A stretch of DNA of 64,000 nt from Lagopus muta. Lineage: Eukaryota; Chordata; Aves; Galliformes; Phasianidae. The stretch is from positions 11,470,001-11,534,000 of the forward strand of contig NC_064443.1 in the NCBI RefSeq assembly GCF_023343835.1, in the 5' to 3' direction. Position 1 is the first letter of the stretch; the number at the start of each line of letters is the position of its first letter. A program made the translations under genes and the position numbers. The notes below the pieces were generated by a model. That model saw only the letters and a program-made list of their open reading frames with translations, did not search any database and was not told the origin of the DNA. Below are positions 36,101 to 62,276 of the stretch, in pieces.

Positions 36101-39100
36101 TCCACAGCCCGAGCACTGGGCTCTCAGCCATGATCTCCCTGGCTGCCGGCCTTGTGAGTGTGATGTGGGAGGTGCCCGCAACAACCGGTGAGTTTTGTGA
36201 CGGCTCAGGGTGGAAGGGGCAATCCTTTAGCCCCGGGGGGCTGACGATGTGGTTGGGGTGCCAGATGTGCTGCAGAAACGGGGCAGTGCCAGTGCCGCAG
36301 CCACATCGTGGGACGGCAATGTGAGCAGGTGGAGCCCGGCTTCTACCGCATCAACTTGGACCACTACACCTACGAGGCTGAGGATGCCCGGCTGCACAAG
36401 GTGAGGGACAGAGGTGTCCCTGGTGGGGCATGGGCTGAGCAGAGCACCGGGAGGGACGTTTGCAGGGTCTCCAAGCCAGCTGGCACCAAGTGAGAGCAGT
36501 GAGGCTGAGATGCATGCTGACTGAGGCCCCTTTTGGGGTCCTCCTGCTCACCTCTGCCCCTTTCCCCAGGGCTCGGTGGTGGACCGTGAGCCTCACGCAG
36601 GTCACCCGGCCTCCTGGACAGGGTCAGGCTTTGCCCGCATGCAGGAGGGCGGCTGGGTAGAGTTCCACGTGAGCGACGTGCCCTTCTCCATGGAATACGA
36701 TGTCATCATCCGCTATGAGCCCCAGGTGAGCCCCCTGATTGGGGTGTTGCACCTCCAGAAGTGGCATGCAGGACTTTTGGTCCAGTGATTTCTGCCTGTT
36801 CTTTGCATGCAGCACCCAGAGCCCTGGAAGGAGGTGAGGGTGCAGGTGCTGCGCCCCAGCCCTGTGTCTGCCAGCAGCCCATGTGGGAACACCATTCCGG
36901 CCGATGACCAGCTTTCCACCAGCCTCCTGTCTGGCGCCCGGTGAGTGTCCCAGCAGGGCTCAGCTGCACAGGGCTGGCAGGAGGCATCCACTTCCCCTTG
37001 CTCCGCTCTGTCCCAGGTATGTGGTGCTGCCCCATCCCATCTGCCTGGAGCGGGGCGTCTCCTACACCATCCGCCTGGAGCTGGGCTGTGCCACAGGGCA
37101 GCAGGACCCCACCACCAGCGTGCTCATCGATTCGGTGAGGGGTCTGGGATGGGGCTGCATGCGTCAGGGGGCACAAAGGATGTGGAATTAAGATGACATC
37201 CTGCTGACCCCCCACAGCTGGTGCTCCTTCCACGTTACTCCTCCATGGAAATGTTCATTGCGGGTGACCCTGCTGCCATGGGACGTCGGGAGACCTTCGA
37301 GCGGTACCGCTGCGCTCAGCATTTCCACACTGTGGTGATGTCACCGGTGGCAGAGCCCTGCTCCCGACTCCTGCACAGCCTCTCAGCCATCCTGCACGAC
37401 GGGGCACTGCGTGAGTATGGCCTTGCACACCCCACACCCCATGCTGATGACCAGTGCTCACTGTGTCCTGCCCGCAGCCTGCCTCTGCGACCCACAGGGC
37501 TCGCTCAGCGCTGAGTGCCAACCCCAGGGTGGGCAGTGCCGCTGCAAGCCCAACGTCGTGGGACGGCGCTGTCACCGCTGCTCCCCAGGCACCTTCGGCT
37601 TCGGGCCCGGCGGATGCCGACGTGAGTGCCTATCCAGAGCAGTGGATGCAGGGAGAGGTGCTCCCTGTTTGCCAGGGACTTCACCACATGGATTCTTTGA
37701 TGCCTTGCAGCCTGCCAGTGCAGTGGTGAGGGGTCGCTGAGTGACGTCTGCGACACCGTCACAGGGCAGTGCCCCTGCCGCCAGGGTGCCCACGGCTCAC
37801 GCTGCGACCGCTGCCAGCCGGGCCACTGGGGCTTCCCGACCTGCCAGCCCTGCCAGTGCAACGGGCACACTGAGGAGTGCGACCCACAGACGGGCAGCTG
37901 CCTGCGCTGCCGCGACCACACGGACGGCGAGAGGTGCCAGCGGTAGGCAGGGTGCTCACTCGCCTGGAACGTGGCAGAGTGCCGCGGTCAGCCCTAACCC
38001 CGCTGACTGCCCACCCCCAGGTGTGCCGTCGGGCACTTTGGGAACCCGGCGCTGGGCTCCGGCCAGCACTGCCGGCCCTGCCCCTGCCCTGATGGACCTG
38101 GCGGCCCCCGGCACTTCGCTGCCTCCTGCTACCAGGATGGGCGCTCCCGGCAGGTTGTCTGCCACTGCAGCCCCGGGTACACAGGTGAGTGCTTGCTGTG
38201 GCTTGCTCAGTGTCCGCAGCCCTGTCCCCAGGCACTGCTCAGTACTTTGTGCCAACAGGTCCCCGCTGTGACGAGTGTGCGCCTGGGTACTACGGAGACC
38301 CTCTGCAACCCGGCGGGCGCTGCCTGCCCTGCCAGTGCCACAATAACATTGACATGACAGATCCAGAGGCGTGTGACCGGCGCACGGGGCAGTGCCTGCG
38401 CTGCCTCTACAACACAGCAGGGCCACACTGTGCCGAGTGCCAGCCTGGGTACTATGGGGATGCTATGCAACACAGCTGCAGGCGTGAGTATACACAGATG
38501 TGCTAGACGTGCCTCCTGCCATGCACTTCCAGGGCCCATGTGCACACCACTGTGGGGTCCTGTCCTGCTGTGGCTGCCTCCTTTGCCCAGCCCCAGCACT
38601 GCTGCCCTGTCCTGTCCCATCTACATCCTCATCTTGTGCCCATTCCTATCCTCTACCACTCATTCCCACCCTCACAGCCTCCTTGATTCTGTCTTTGACC
38701 TGTTCTTACTCCATCTATATCTTGTCTCCATCCTATCCCTGTCCAGCCTATGTCTCCATTTTGCCCCATCCCATCCCTACCTGTACTCCTAGCCCACCTA
38801 ACTGTAACCCTTACCCCATCCTGATTCTGATCTTCTCCCTATGCTATCCCTGTCTGCATTTTAACCCCATTTTTTCTGAAGCCTCCATCCCCACTCAGCT
38901 TTCCTCTGCTTCCAGGTTGCTCCTGCAATGCACTGGGCACTGACCCCAGCACCTGTGGGCCGCAGCAGTGCCACTGTGACCAGCGCAGTGGGCAGTGCCA
39001 CTGCCTGCCCCATGTGGAGGGACAGAGCTGCGACCGCTGCAGCCCGAACTTCTGGAACCTGGGCAGTGGGCAGGGCTGCGAGCCCTGCGCCTGCCACCCC

Positions 39101-41956
39101 CAGCACTCCTTGTCACCTGCGTGCAACCAGGTGAGATGCCCCAGGGATGGGGAGGCTGAGGGAATGGCGTGAGGACGGGGTGCCAGCTTTGGCTGCACTG
39201 TGTCTTTCAGTTCACAGGGCAGTGCTCGTGCCGGCCGGGCTTTGGGGGCCGCACCTGTGCCGACTGCCAGGAGCAGCATTGGGGTGATCCACGGCTGCAG
39301 TGCCGAGGTGAGAGCTGGGTGGGCAGGAGCTGTGCCGTGCCCTGAGGCACCCTAACTGCTTTCTCCCCACAGCCTGCGACTGTGACCCCCGTGGCATCGC
39401 CAGCGCCCAGTGCCATCGTGGCAGTGGGCACTGTGACTGCCGGCCTGGTGTCTCGGGCGTCCGCTGTGACCAATGCGCCCGGGGCTTTTCTGGCACCTTC
39501 CCATCCTGCCAGCCTTGCCACCCCTGCTTTGGGGACTGGGACCGCGTGGTGCAGGACCTGGCCTCCCGCACCCGGGCTCTGGCGCAGAGGGCCAGCCTCC
39601 TGCATCACACCGGGGCTGCTGGTGCCTTTGAGGGCACCTTCCGACGGCTGGAGGAGAGCCTGGCCACTGTGCGTGATGCAGTGGCCGCCCGCAATGCCAC
39701 CATCACCACCGCCACTTTCCTGACACGTGCCACAGAGGGGTTGCGGTGAGCACAGGGCGTGGGGCACAGCTCTGGGGGCATGGGGCAGAGCTCTGTGAGC
39801 ATGGCACCTCCTTGCTTTGCAGGCAGCAGATTGGGGAAGCCACTGAGAAACTGACACAGCTGGAGAGCAAGCTGACAGCGGCACAGGATGCCAATTTCAA
39901 TGCGAGCCACGTGCTGGGCATGGTGGACCGCGGAGCCCGCGCCCTCAACCACAGCCTGCAAGAGCTGGGGCAGCGGCTGCATGCCCTTAAGACCTCAAAT
40001 TTTCTTGGTAGGCATCACTGGGGTTCCCACAGCAGTGTTCCATAGTGGCAGACAGGGGTCTCATGTGGCTCCACTGCCTCCAGGTGCCTTCGACAGCATT
40101 CGCCAGTCCCACTGGGAATCACAGGATGCTGAGCGCCGAGCGGATTCCTCCACCCGTGTCACACCCAGCCCCGTCAGCGCTTCATCAGCCACACGGCACC
40201 ACACCGAGCAGCTCCTGGCCAGCAGGAGGGATGCCTTCAACCGGCAGAACGCAGCCAGCCGGCGGGCGCTGACAGAGCTGGCAGCCAGGGCGCAGGAGCT
40301 GAGCCTGCACACAGTCAACAAGAAGGTGGGATATGGGATGGGAATGGGGCATGACAACTGGGGATGGCTCAACTCCACCGGCCTTGCAGGTGTGTGGCGC
40401 TGCTGGGGATGTGCCCTGCGCTGAGAGCCCCTGCGGAGGAGCCGGCTGCCGGGATGAGGATGGGACACGACGCTGCGGGGGGCTGAGCTGTGGTGGGGCC
40501 GTCTCCACGGCTGACAGTGCGCTGGACCGTGCACAGCACGCACAGGAGGAGCTGCGGCGGGCGGCTGGCGAAGTGGCCCAGCTCTCCCATAGGGTGCGTG
40601 ATGCAAGTGGAAGTGGGCAGCGTGGCCATGCGTGCTGGTACTGAGGGTCTCTGTTCTTCTCAGGTGGCTGAGGCCAAGGGGAAGGCGGACGAGGCTCGGC
40701 TGCAGGCACAAGCAGCCCTGGACAAGGCTAACCAGACCAGGGCCCGCGTGGAACACTCCAACAAGGAGCTGCGGGAGCTCATCAGCCACGTGAAGGCCTT
40801 CCTGAGCCGTGAGTACAGCATGCTGGAGGATCTACCCCCGCCGCCCCCTCTGCCCCAAGGCACAGGGGAGATGCTGATGGCTTCCACCTGCAGAGGAGGG
40901 GGCTGATCCCGAGAGCATTGAGGTGGTGGCCAGCCGTGTGCTGGAGCTGTCTCTGCCTGCCTCACCGGCCCAGATCCACCGCCTGGCCGAGGAGATCAAG
41001 GCACGGGTGCGCAGCCTGGCCAGTGTGGACGCCATCCTGGAGCAGACAGCTGGTGACGTGCGCCAGGCTGGGCAGCTGCTGCAGGATGCCCAGCGGGCCA
41101 AGTGAGTCTGGGGACATGGGGACACAGCCTTGCTGCAGTCTGAGGTACTGAGGCCATGCTGATTTGGCTGCAGGGCGCGGGCAGAGGGCGTGCGGGGCAC
41201 AGCTGAATCAGTGCAGCAGGCATTGGAGGAGGCGCGGCAGGCACAGGGCACGGCCGGGCAGGCACTGCACAGCACTGCTGCTGACATCCAGCACAGTGAG
41301 CGCACCATCGGCACGGTAAGGGCACCCTGTGCTGCCATTGCACCCGGCAGCCCTGTTGCTTGTCCCCACCACGGAGACACCCCATCGCCGCCTGTCTCCA
41401 GATGCGGATGCAGACGCTGGGTGCGGAGCAGCAGTTGGCTGCTGCCATGGAGCGGCTCGGTCTCCTGGAAGGACAGATGGACGCCTTGAAAGTGAAACGT
41501 GCCAACAACAGCCTGGCGGCAACACGTGCTCACGAGGCAGCTGGCATCGCGCGGGACCGTGCCAGTGAAGCCAAGCAGGTGCTGGAGGGGCCGCTGAGGG
41601 ACCGGTACCGGGCCGCCCAGGAGCTGGTGCAGCACTGGGCACAGGGAGCGCAGCAGGCAGGCGGCCGGGCCCAGCAGCTGCGCGAGGAGGCTGCTGGGCT
41701 GCTGCAGGATGCCCAGGGCAAGCTGCAGAAGCTGCAAGGTGAGGCCAGGAAGGGTGCCAGGTTCGGGGGACGTGGTGTGGGGCTGTCCTCACCCACTCCT
41801 CCCATCTTCCTCCCTGTAGCACTGGAGGAGGAGTATGAGCGGAACGAGCGGGTGCTGGATGCCAAGGTGGCCCAGCTGGATGGGCTGGAGGCCAGGATGA
41901 GGGAGGTGCTGGCCACCATCAACCAGCAGGTCCAGATCTACAACACTTGCCAGTGA
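33117..41956 (+). CDS. LAMB2: LAMB2, laminin subunit beta-2 (s-laminin)
   Basis: Laminin beta chain of synaptic, glomerular and muscle basement membranes. 32 coding exons, in frame, 1792 codons: 33117-33189, 33350-33525, 33597-33732, 33851-33924, 34025-34213, 34287-34350, 34854-35056, 35151-35271, 35388-35576, 35673-35852, 35920-36032, 36108-36187, 36265-36400, 36570-36725, 36813-36940, 37017-37134, 37218-37410, 37478-37621, 37711-37942, 38021-38184, 38259-38483, 38916-39130, 39211-39307, 39373-39745, 39823-40007, 40084-40325, 40390-40593, 40664-40808, 40894-41101, 41174-41315, 41402-41738, 41820-41956. The signal peptide is Leu-rich. Then come the N-terminal domain, LE repeats from about residue 284, laminin IV type B, LE repeats (about 777-1185), coil II, the alpha loop (1403-1437, [10 protein letters not shown]) and coil I. 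The end [12 protein letters not shown] matches mammalian LAMB2, including the Cys thought to bond to the gamma chain. LRE tripeptides occur in KELRELI and QLREEA. Human LAMB2 is 1798 aa. USP19 follows, as in human. Confidence 0.96.
34606..34631 (+). promoter_or_regulatory. LAMB2: E-box plus palindromic MEF2 site in a LAMB2 intron
   Basis: CAGCTG (34613-34618) is followed three bases later by CTAAATTTAG (34622-34631), a perfect palindromic MEF2 site, with GTTAAC just upstream. E-box plus MEF2 pairs are typical of skeletal-muscle enhancers. The site is in the long intron between coding exons 6 and 7. Confidence 0.5.
38520..38880 (+). repeat. Pyrimidine-rich degenerate repeat in a LAMB2 intron
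   Basis: The intron between coding exons 21 and 22 is rich in CCCATCC, TCCTAT and CCCTGTC units, the reverse-complement flavour of the purine repeats in the neighbouring laminin gene. It has no coding potential. Confidence 0.55.
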
Positions 41957-42058
41957 TGGCCGCCCTGCTGCCCACAGCCCCTGCTGCCCACCTTGCCTCT
42001 GCCGGCCCTGGGGGCGGCAGGGGCTCAGAGAGCCCTTGCGATGGGCACCCCGCGTGTG

Positions 42059-42064
42059 AATAAA
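42059..42064 (+). terminator. LAMB2: Polyadenylation signal of LAMB2
   Basis: AATAAA about 100 bases after the stop codon. The USP19 CpG island begins within about 60-300 bases of it. Confidence 0.85.
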
Positions 42065-42379
42065 ACTACCCAGCAAGATTCGTGTCTCCATATTATGGCT
42101 TCCATCCCCACCCTGCTGGTCTCGGGCGGGCTATAGGGCTGGGTCGCCACGCTGGGCCGCCATGGGCGGTGACGGGGGCTCGGCCGACATGCTGCAGATG
42201 CGTGTGGTGGCCGGCCGGGAGCACAGGCGGAAAGACGGAGCGGTGCAGGCCGAGGGCTGGCCGACAAGGCGGGGCGGGGACGGAGCGGAGCTCGGGACGC
42301 TGCGGACACACGGAAGGGCCGGGAACACAGCCGGACGAGACAGGCCCGGCCCGTCGCCACGGAGACGCCCCGCCCGGGG

Positions 42380-42660
42380 CGCGCCCTTGCCCGCCCTCGG
42401 GGGCGGATCGGCGCCGCGGTGACGTCCCGCCGGGCGTCGTTGCCATGGGGACGCCCCGAGCCGAGCGCGGAGAAGAGCGGGGGCCGAACCGGCGGCCGGG
42501 CCCGGCTCGCGTCACGTGACCCAACCACGCTCCCGCGTCACGTGGGCCCGTTCGCCGGCTTCCGGAAGTGCGTCACGGGCTCGGGCCTGTCTCCGGAGTG
42601 GGCCCGCTCGGAACTTCGGCTCGGACCGGGGCAGCGCGGAGCGGCGGCTGGGCCGTGAGT
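42380..42660 (+). promoter_or_regulatory. USP19: USP19 CpG-island promoter with tandem CACGTG boxes
   Basis: A very CpG-rich region. GTCACGTGAC (42511-42520) and GTCACGTGGG (42537-42546) are two E-boxes of the TFEB/MITF/USF class, 26 bases apart. An ETS site (CCGGAAGTG, about 42562) and a CRE-like GCGTCACG follow. A donor (GGGCC/GTGAGT) at 42654 ends a predicted non-coding exon 1, so transcription probably starts near 42,570-42,620. Confidence 0.65.
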
Positions 42661-45383
42661 GCGGGCGGGCGGCGGCCGGGGCCGGGCCGGGCCGGGCTCG
42701 GCCCCGGGGGCGCGGGGCGGGCGGCGCCATCTCCCCGCCGCGAGCCGGTCCGAACCGTGGGGCCGCCGGGCACGGCCGGAGGCTGCCGCCGGCACCGCGA
42801 GGGGCTGCGCTCCGCTCCGCCTCCTCCTCCCGAGGGCCCTCAGGCGGTGCTCGGCGGGGGAGCGCCGTGCGCGGGGCCGGGGCCGTACGGAGCGGCTCCG
42901 GACTCGCCCTGCGGTTGGAGCGCGGGCCGGGCCCGAGCCTAGAGGCTCTGAGCCCGCGGGGATGAGAGCGGCGATACCGAGAGCGTCCGTTCGCACGAGG
43001 GGAAACGTTGCTGCCGGCTGGGCTCGGGGCGTGTTGGCGGGGGAGGAAGGAAAGAGATGATGGAGGCGGGCAGCCCCCTCCTCACTGCTCCGTTAAAGGC
43101 TTCCGAGGGGCGGGTGCCGGGGGCTGGAGGCAGGGGGTGTTTCCCTGCCGAGTGCTGAATGCAGCTCCGGCACCTGGGGCAACCCGCGTCCCGTTGTGCA
43201 CCTCCTGCTGTCGCTGCCCGAACGCTTACTGGCCCTGTGATGAGATGAGGTGGCCGTGCTGCCCAACTGCTTGCTGCTATTTCTGTATTCACACCTTACT
43301 GGGGTTGCTACAAAGCGTTTGTGCAGCCTAAGGATGAGCTGGACTGTGGAGCTGATTTGGGTTGAAGTAAATTCAGCCATCCGGACTTCAGTCTGTGTGG
43401 CTTCTTGGTCTGATGCACCCTGCAGCACGTGGGTGCTCACACTGACACAACACATGAGAGAAGGAGAAGCACCTACTCTTATAACCACACTCTCCGTACT
43501 TGAAGCGCTTTGAATTGTGGCTCACGCACCCATCAGGTGCCTCCCAAAGGTTCAGCCCTGGTATTACCTCCCTCAGTATTGATCCCCTGGGAGCAGCAGC
43601 ACCCAAAATGCTGTGCTCTGGACAGCTGGCTGCTGCCCCATTGCTGCACATTTCCTGCTTGTGGAGAGGGGAAGAGTCCAGGATTAGGATAAATCAGTGA
43701 GAGTAACTCGTGTTTATCTTATAGTTGGCTCAAACCTTGAGGCACCCACAATGGCCTGAGGCTGTGATCAGGATTCCAGCAGCCAAAGTCAGGCGGAGTC
43801 CCAGCCCTGCTCAGTTCCTGCCAGCTGTTAGGTGTAACCGGTGGCTGCAGACCCACAAAAGCCAAGCCCCAGCAGGCAGGGGAGTGCCCAGCTTCCTTGA
43901 CAAAGCAGCTGCAAGCATGCCTGCCCTCCTTATTCTGTAGGACTTTACTCAGGGCTCCCTGTCTCCTTTTTCTTGGTGTTGCCCCTTTGGATGCAATGTG
44001 GCCTGGCTTGGCCATGCAGTAGAGCAGTATCTGCTTTTAATTTCCTGCTCCTCTGGAGTTTTCCCACTGGAGACAAAAGTAATTCAGCAAGCACAGCTTG
44101 CCTACATTGGCCAAGCTTTGCAGCAATGCCCAGTACAGTACATTCAGCAGCTCAGGGCTGGAGCTGCTGTTCCTCCACATCTGCTCTCTTTCCTTTCTGG
44201 GAGCTTACTACAGGGTCCTGCTCAGTATTCCCTTCCTGGGTTGGCTGGGGCCTTCCTGGTGTGAGTTCTGAGGGTTCCCGTGCTGGGCAGTCAGAGGCAC
44301 TTGAGCTTTCCACTCTGTTCTGTTGGTTCTTGGTGACTGAGGCAGGTCAGCCTGATGAGAAGTGGTTTCAGTGTGGGCTTTGCCGTCGGGCTGGGCCTGC
44401 TGCTGCTGCACAAAGGGTGCCAGCACTTTTGATATGAGGTCTGCTGCAGTTTGTGGTCATTGGTTGCCATGTGCATTCCTGGAACACAGACGTGCTGGCA
44501 CTGCTCAGCCCGGACTGGCGCTTTACCTGAAGTTGTCCTGCCCCTGACTGTGTCTGGGCAGAATGTTGGGTCTATGCTGGTGCAAGGGTGACGGGGTGAT
44601 GTGTGGCTCCTGCTGCTGGAGAGCCAGGCACAGCTGTGAGGGCTGCGGGGCCAAGATGCCGTTGAGCTCAAGGAAGCCGTTTTCAGCAGGTTGCGCCAGT
44701 TGTTCTCTGTTCTGAACATCTCAGGGCAAAACTGAGACCAGCTGCAGCCCTTGGGCCGGTGGCTCCTGGCGCTGGCCTGGGTGGCAGTGGGAGGCCATGC
44801 CCAGCCTCCCCAGCACTCGGAGCAGGGGTGTCTTGTTTCCAGCCCGGCCCTGCTGGCGCTGTCTGTAAATCAGCGGGAGATGAATATGCAAGGTGCCGCT
44901 GTTCTGGTGGGTGGAGGGAGGAGCTTCCCTCGTGCCAGGGAGCTCTGCTGTTTCTGCTGTCACGGGAACCTCTCCCAGGCCTTCTCCTTCTCCTGCTGCT
45001 TCCTTCTTAGGGTGTTTCTCTCTTCCATTCCCACCCTCTTACATGGAGTGCTGTTTTGACCTGCCCCGTGCCCTGTGCTGTGGGGCCAGCTTGCGTGGGA
45101 CAGGGACATCACTTTGCCCCCCTTTGCTCTGCCATTGGATTCCATTAGAGCCAGCAGTGGTTCTGGGTGACGCAGTGGGCGCCATGAGCATGAGAATTGC
45201 TTTCCAGGTTTGTGTGTTTTGGGAGCCCATGCTTTTGGTTGTTGTAAGGGCTCTGAGGGTTTCCTATAAAGGCTGCAGAGGAGGACATGTGAGGGCATTG
45301 GGAGCCTCGGGGCGGTAGCTCCTGATGCTGTTGGACCTTCTCCATCTACTCCTCCTGCCATGCTTGCTCTCTCCTCTCTTTAG
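42655..45383 (+). other. USP19: First intron of USP19
   Basis: Runs from the leader-exon donor to the acceptor (CTCTCTTTAG) before the first coding exon. The first 400 bases are still CpG-rich. No coding exon or recognised mobile element was found in the rest. Confidence 0.55.
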
Positions 45384-45519
45384 GCCACTAGTTCCTTGCC
45401 AGAGAGTTTGAGCACAGAGAGTCGCCAAGATAGCTGGGCCAGGAAGAAAACGTCGCACCCCTGACCCAGACTCCATTACCGACCCTGGTGGGCCGTTTGT
45501 GTCGTCCAAACGGCTGAAA

Positions 45520-59677
<14,158 letters not shown>

Positions 59678-60550
59678 GTGTGGGCACACAGCCAGCTGCA
59701 GAGCAGGGCTGCCGGGGCACGCGCTGTGCCAGAATGCTGCATGGTGAAGACGTCAGGGCTGCCAGGTGGCCAGACAGCACCCTCTGGGCAGCAGGACAGA
59801 ACCCTGTGGGAAGGACGCACCTGCTGTGGGCACCAATGCTCTCCAAGGGAAGCATGAGGCCGTCGGCTCCTGTCTGTCTGCTCTGGCATCTCCTATGCCA
59901 GCTGGCAGGGCTGCGTGGCCGGCCCCCAGCGTTGCCAAGGCACAGCCCAGAACCAGCATCCCCTCAGCCCGCCCTCGCCCTGGCTGCCTTCTTGCATCGG
60001 GGCTGGCCCCACTGGTACATGCTGCTCGGCAAAGGACAGTGCCACTGCCACTGGGAACATCCTGGGAACAAGCAGAGCTCTGCTCAGAGGCTTTTGTGAG
60101 AACAGGATGCCCTGACATGATCGTTGGTCCCGCTGCCTCTCCCTGCTTCAGGAGCCTCACATTCTTCAGAGCTGGCACAAGCTGTATCCCTCCAGGCCAG
60201 CATCATCTCCTGTGCTGGGGCTGAATGACTTGTCATAGAGTGCTTTGTGCTTCCTTGCTCAGTCAGAGGGCTTGGCCACAGCGCTGCTCCTTGCCCCAGG
60301 GGGCACCCATAGCGCTCACAGAACTGCGTGGGCTGCCCCTGCCTGTCTGGGGTTCCCAGTTTGCAATGTGTGCAGCTGCCTGGGATGGCTCTGGGGGAGC
60401 ACGGGGCAGCACCTCTTTGGGGGACTGGCGTGGGCTTGGGGAGCGGCAGGCAGGAGCGAGGCTGCAGGAGGCCAGCGGGAGGCTGTGCTGGGAGTGTGAC
60501 TTTCCAGCACATTGTGGGGTGTGCTAATAAAGGCAGGTTTTCCAAAGAGC
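59678..60550 (+). other. USP19: USP19 3' UTR
   Basis: Non-coding sequence after the USP19 stop codon up to AATAAA at 60526-60531, the first canonical signal on the plus strand. This gives a 3' UTR of about 0.87 kb. Confidence 0.7.
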
Positions 60551-61654
60551 TGCTGCACCTTCTCCTGTGTGACAGGACGGTGGCAGCAGTCAGGGGCTCT
60601 GTACCCGAGGCTGCTCCAGGACAGGAGGCAGCTGGATGGAGTGTCCCTCTCCTGCCACCTGAACTGGTCCTACGGGCACAGCCGACACAGGCACTGCCCT
60701 GCGCTCAGCTGGGTGCAGCAGGCTTCTCTGCCTGCCTGTGCCGTGGGGCCCCAGCTGTGGGGCAGCAGTTGTGGCACGTGCTGGGTGCCTGGAGGGCCTG
60801 GTAGCACGCAGTCCTGCCGGGCTGGGGCAAGGGCTGTAGCGGCAGCGGTGTGTGACATTGAGACGTGTTGCCCTTGGCAGAGCGAGGCTCAGGCTGCTCG
60901 GGAGTGTTTGGGTTTGAGAGGTGACTTCAGAGTCCTGTGATTTCCTTTTCCGTCTCCGATGCCGTCCTGCCGGCAGTGCCCTTGGCTGTCTGAGGAAGGA
61001 TGCTCAGTGGGAATGGCCGGGGCTCTGGCAGCGCTGAGGGGCTTCAGAGAGGAAACGCAACCCCTGGAGCCCCCCGCCCCCGTCGTGCAGCTGTACGGGC
61101 GTCCCCTTGTCCCTGCACACGGGTCCCAGCCCGGTGCTTCCCGCCGTCGGGACGTGCCTGTCCTGGAACAGTCGCCTCATTGTCTGCGGTCTGGGGCCCC
61201 CACGCGCCCACGGCGCTGCCCTCGTGGGGCTGAGTCAGCGCCCGGCGCCTGCGGGGTGACCTCTGCTCCGCCTGGCGCTGCAGCCCTGGGCGCGGGGCCA
61301 CGCACCGCTCCCTGCACCTGCCTGCCCTGCAGGTGGGGGTTCCGTTCCCGGAACCTCCCTTCCTCTCCTGTGCTGCTGCTGCCCACCCTGCGGCCCCGCA
61401 GCCGTGCCGGTCGCCGTCCCGATCACGGCGGCGCGGGGCAGCGGTGCCGGACGGGGCGAAGCGGCAGCTCCGGGGCTGTGCCGAGCGTGCCGCAGCCTGG
61501 CTGCAGCGCTCGGGCAGGTCGGGGCCGTCTGCGGGGCTGCTCTGGGCTCGTTGCCTTCCACCCGCCCCGCTTCTGGGGCCTTTGCCGGGAGCGGAGTGGG
61601 AGTTGAGAGGTATGCAGCATCGTGCAGTGTCTCACGGCCGCCTTCTGCTTGCAG
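60551..61654. other. GC-rich stretch, no gene supported
   Basis: GC- and CpG-rich DNA with several long but unrecognised open frames on both strands. It could hold the upstream exons of the gene whose possible last exon follows, but I could not build a convincing model. Confidence 0.35.
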
Positions 61655-61795
61655 GGACTGACTCCGGTGCCGTTTGGATCCGGCCTGGCCCCCGAAGGAA
61701 CCCCGCCGCTGGCCGCGGAAGGCCTCCCCGAGCGCTTCGCCAGCCCCGCCGAGCGTCCGGCCCCCTCCTACAGCAGCATGGAAGAAGTCGATTAG
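61655..61795 (+). CDS. Possible terminal exon of an unidentified gene ending in EEVD
   Basis: After a good acceptor (CCTTCTGCTTGCAG) one frame stays open for 46 codons, beginning GLTPVPFGSGL and ending PAPSYSSMEEVD before TAG. An ATTAAA at 61886-61891 could serve as its polyadenylation signal. The Pro-rich tail with SYSS looks like a cytoplasmic tail, and a C-terminal EEVD is the ligand motif that Hsp70 and Hsp90 present to TPR co-chaperones. I cannot identify the gene or its upstream exons, and in DNA this GC-rich the open frame may be chance. Confidence 0.3.
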   Translation, partial: GLTPVPFGSGLAPEGTPPLAAEGLPERFASPAERPAPSYSSMEEVD

Positions 61796-62276
61796 GGCAG
61801 CGCGGGCACCCGCCCTGGGGGTGCGGGCCGGGCTGGGCACCGGGAGGGTGGGGGGCGGGCAGGGGTCGGGGTTTGTCCTGCTCTCATTAAACTCGCTGAA
61901 CTCCACTCGCCTCCGCTACCTGCCGGCTGCCCCGGGCCTCTCGCTGCCCCCGAGCCGGGTGCGCTCTGACTGCTGTGTGCCCACTGCGCTGCCTCTGCTC
62001 CGGGTCCCCGGTGCTCCTTGCAGTCCTCGGTGCCGGGCGTGCCTCGTGTCACGCAGCGTCCCGGCGCTGTCATCCGCCGTCTCGGTGCCTCGTGGCAGTG
62101 CTGTCGGGAAACACCCGATGTGCTCTCGTGCCCCGCAGTGCCCCGTGTCCTCGGGTGCACCCAGGTGTCCTCCGCTGTGCCCTATGGCCCCGAGCACCGC
62201 GGCGGATGTGGCATTTGGGGACGGGGCTCGATAGGCGCGGTGGGAGTGGGCTGAAGTTGAACTGGAATCGGAATCA

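Noticed and set aside
33117-41956. LAMB1 instead of LAMB2 for the second laminin gene
   Set aside because: The C-terminus [12 protein letters not shown] and the USP19 neighbour are LAMB2 features; LAMB1 lies elsewhere, beside another beta laminin.
45499-45519. USP19 start seven codons earlier
   Set aside because: That codon is GTG. The ATG at 45520 aligns with the human start, though a non-AUG extension is kept as a finding.
60959-61606. Plus-strand open frame of 215 codons between USP19 and the transporter
   Set aside because: Composition is GC-driven, with no recognised motif and no agreement with plausible splice sites.
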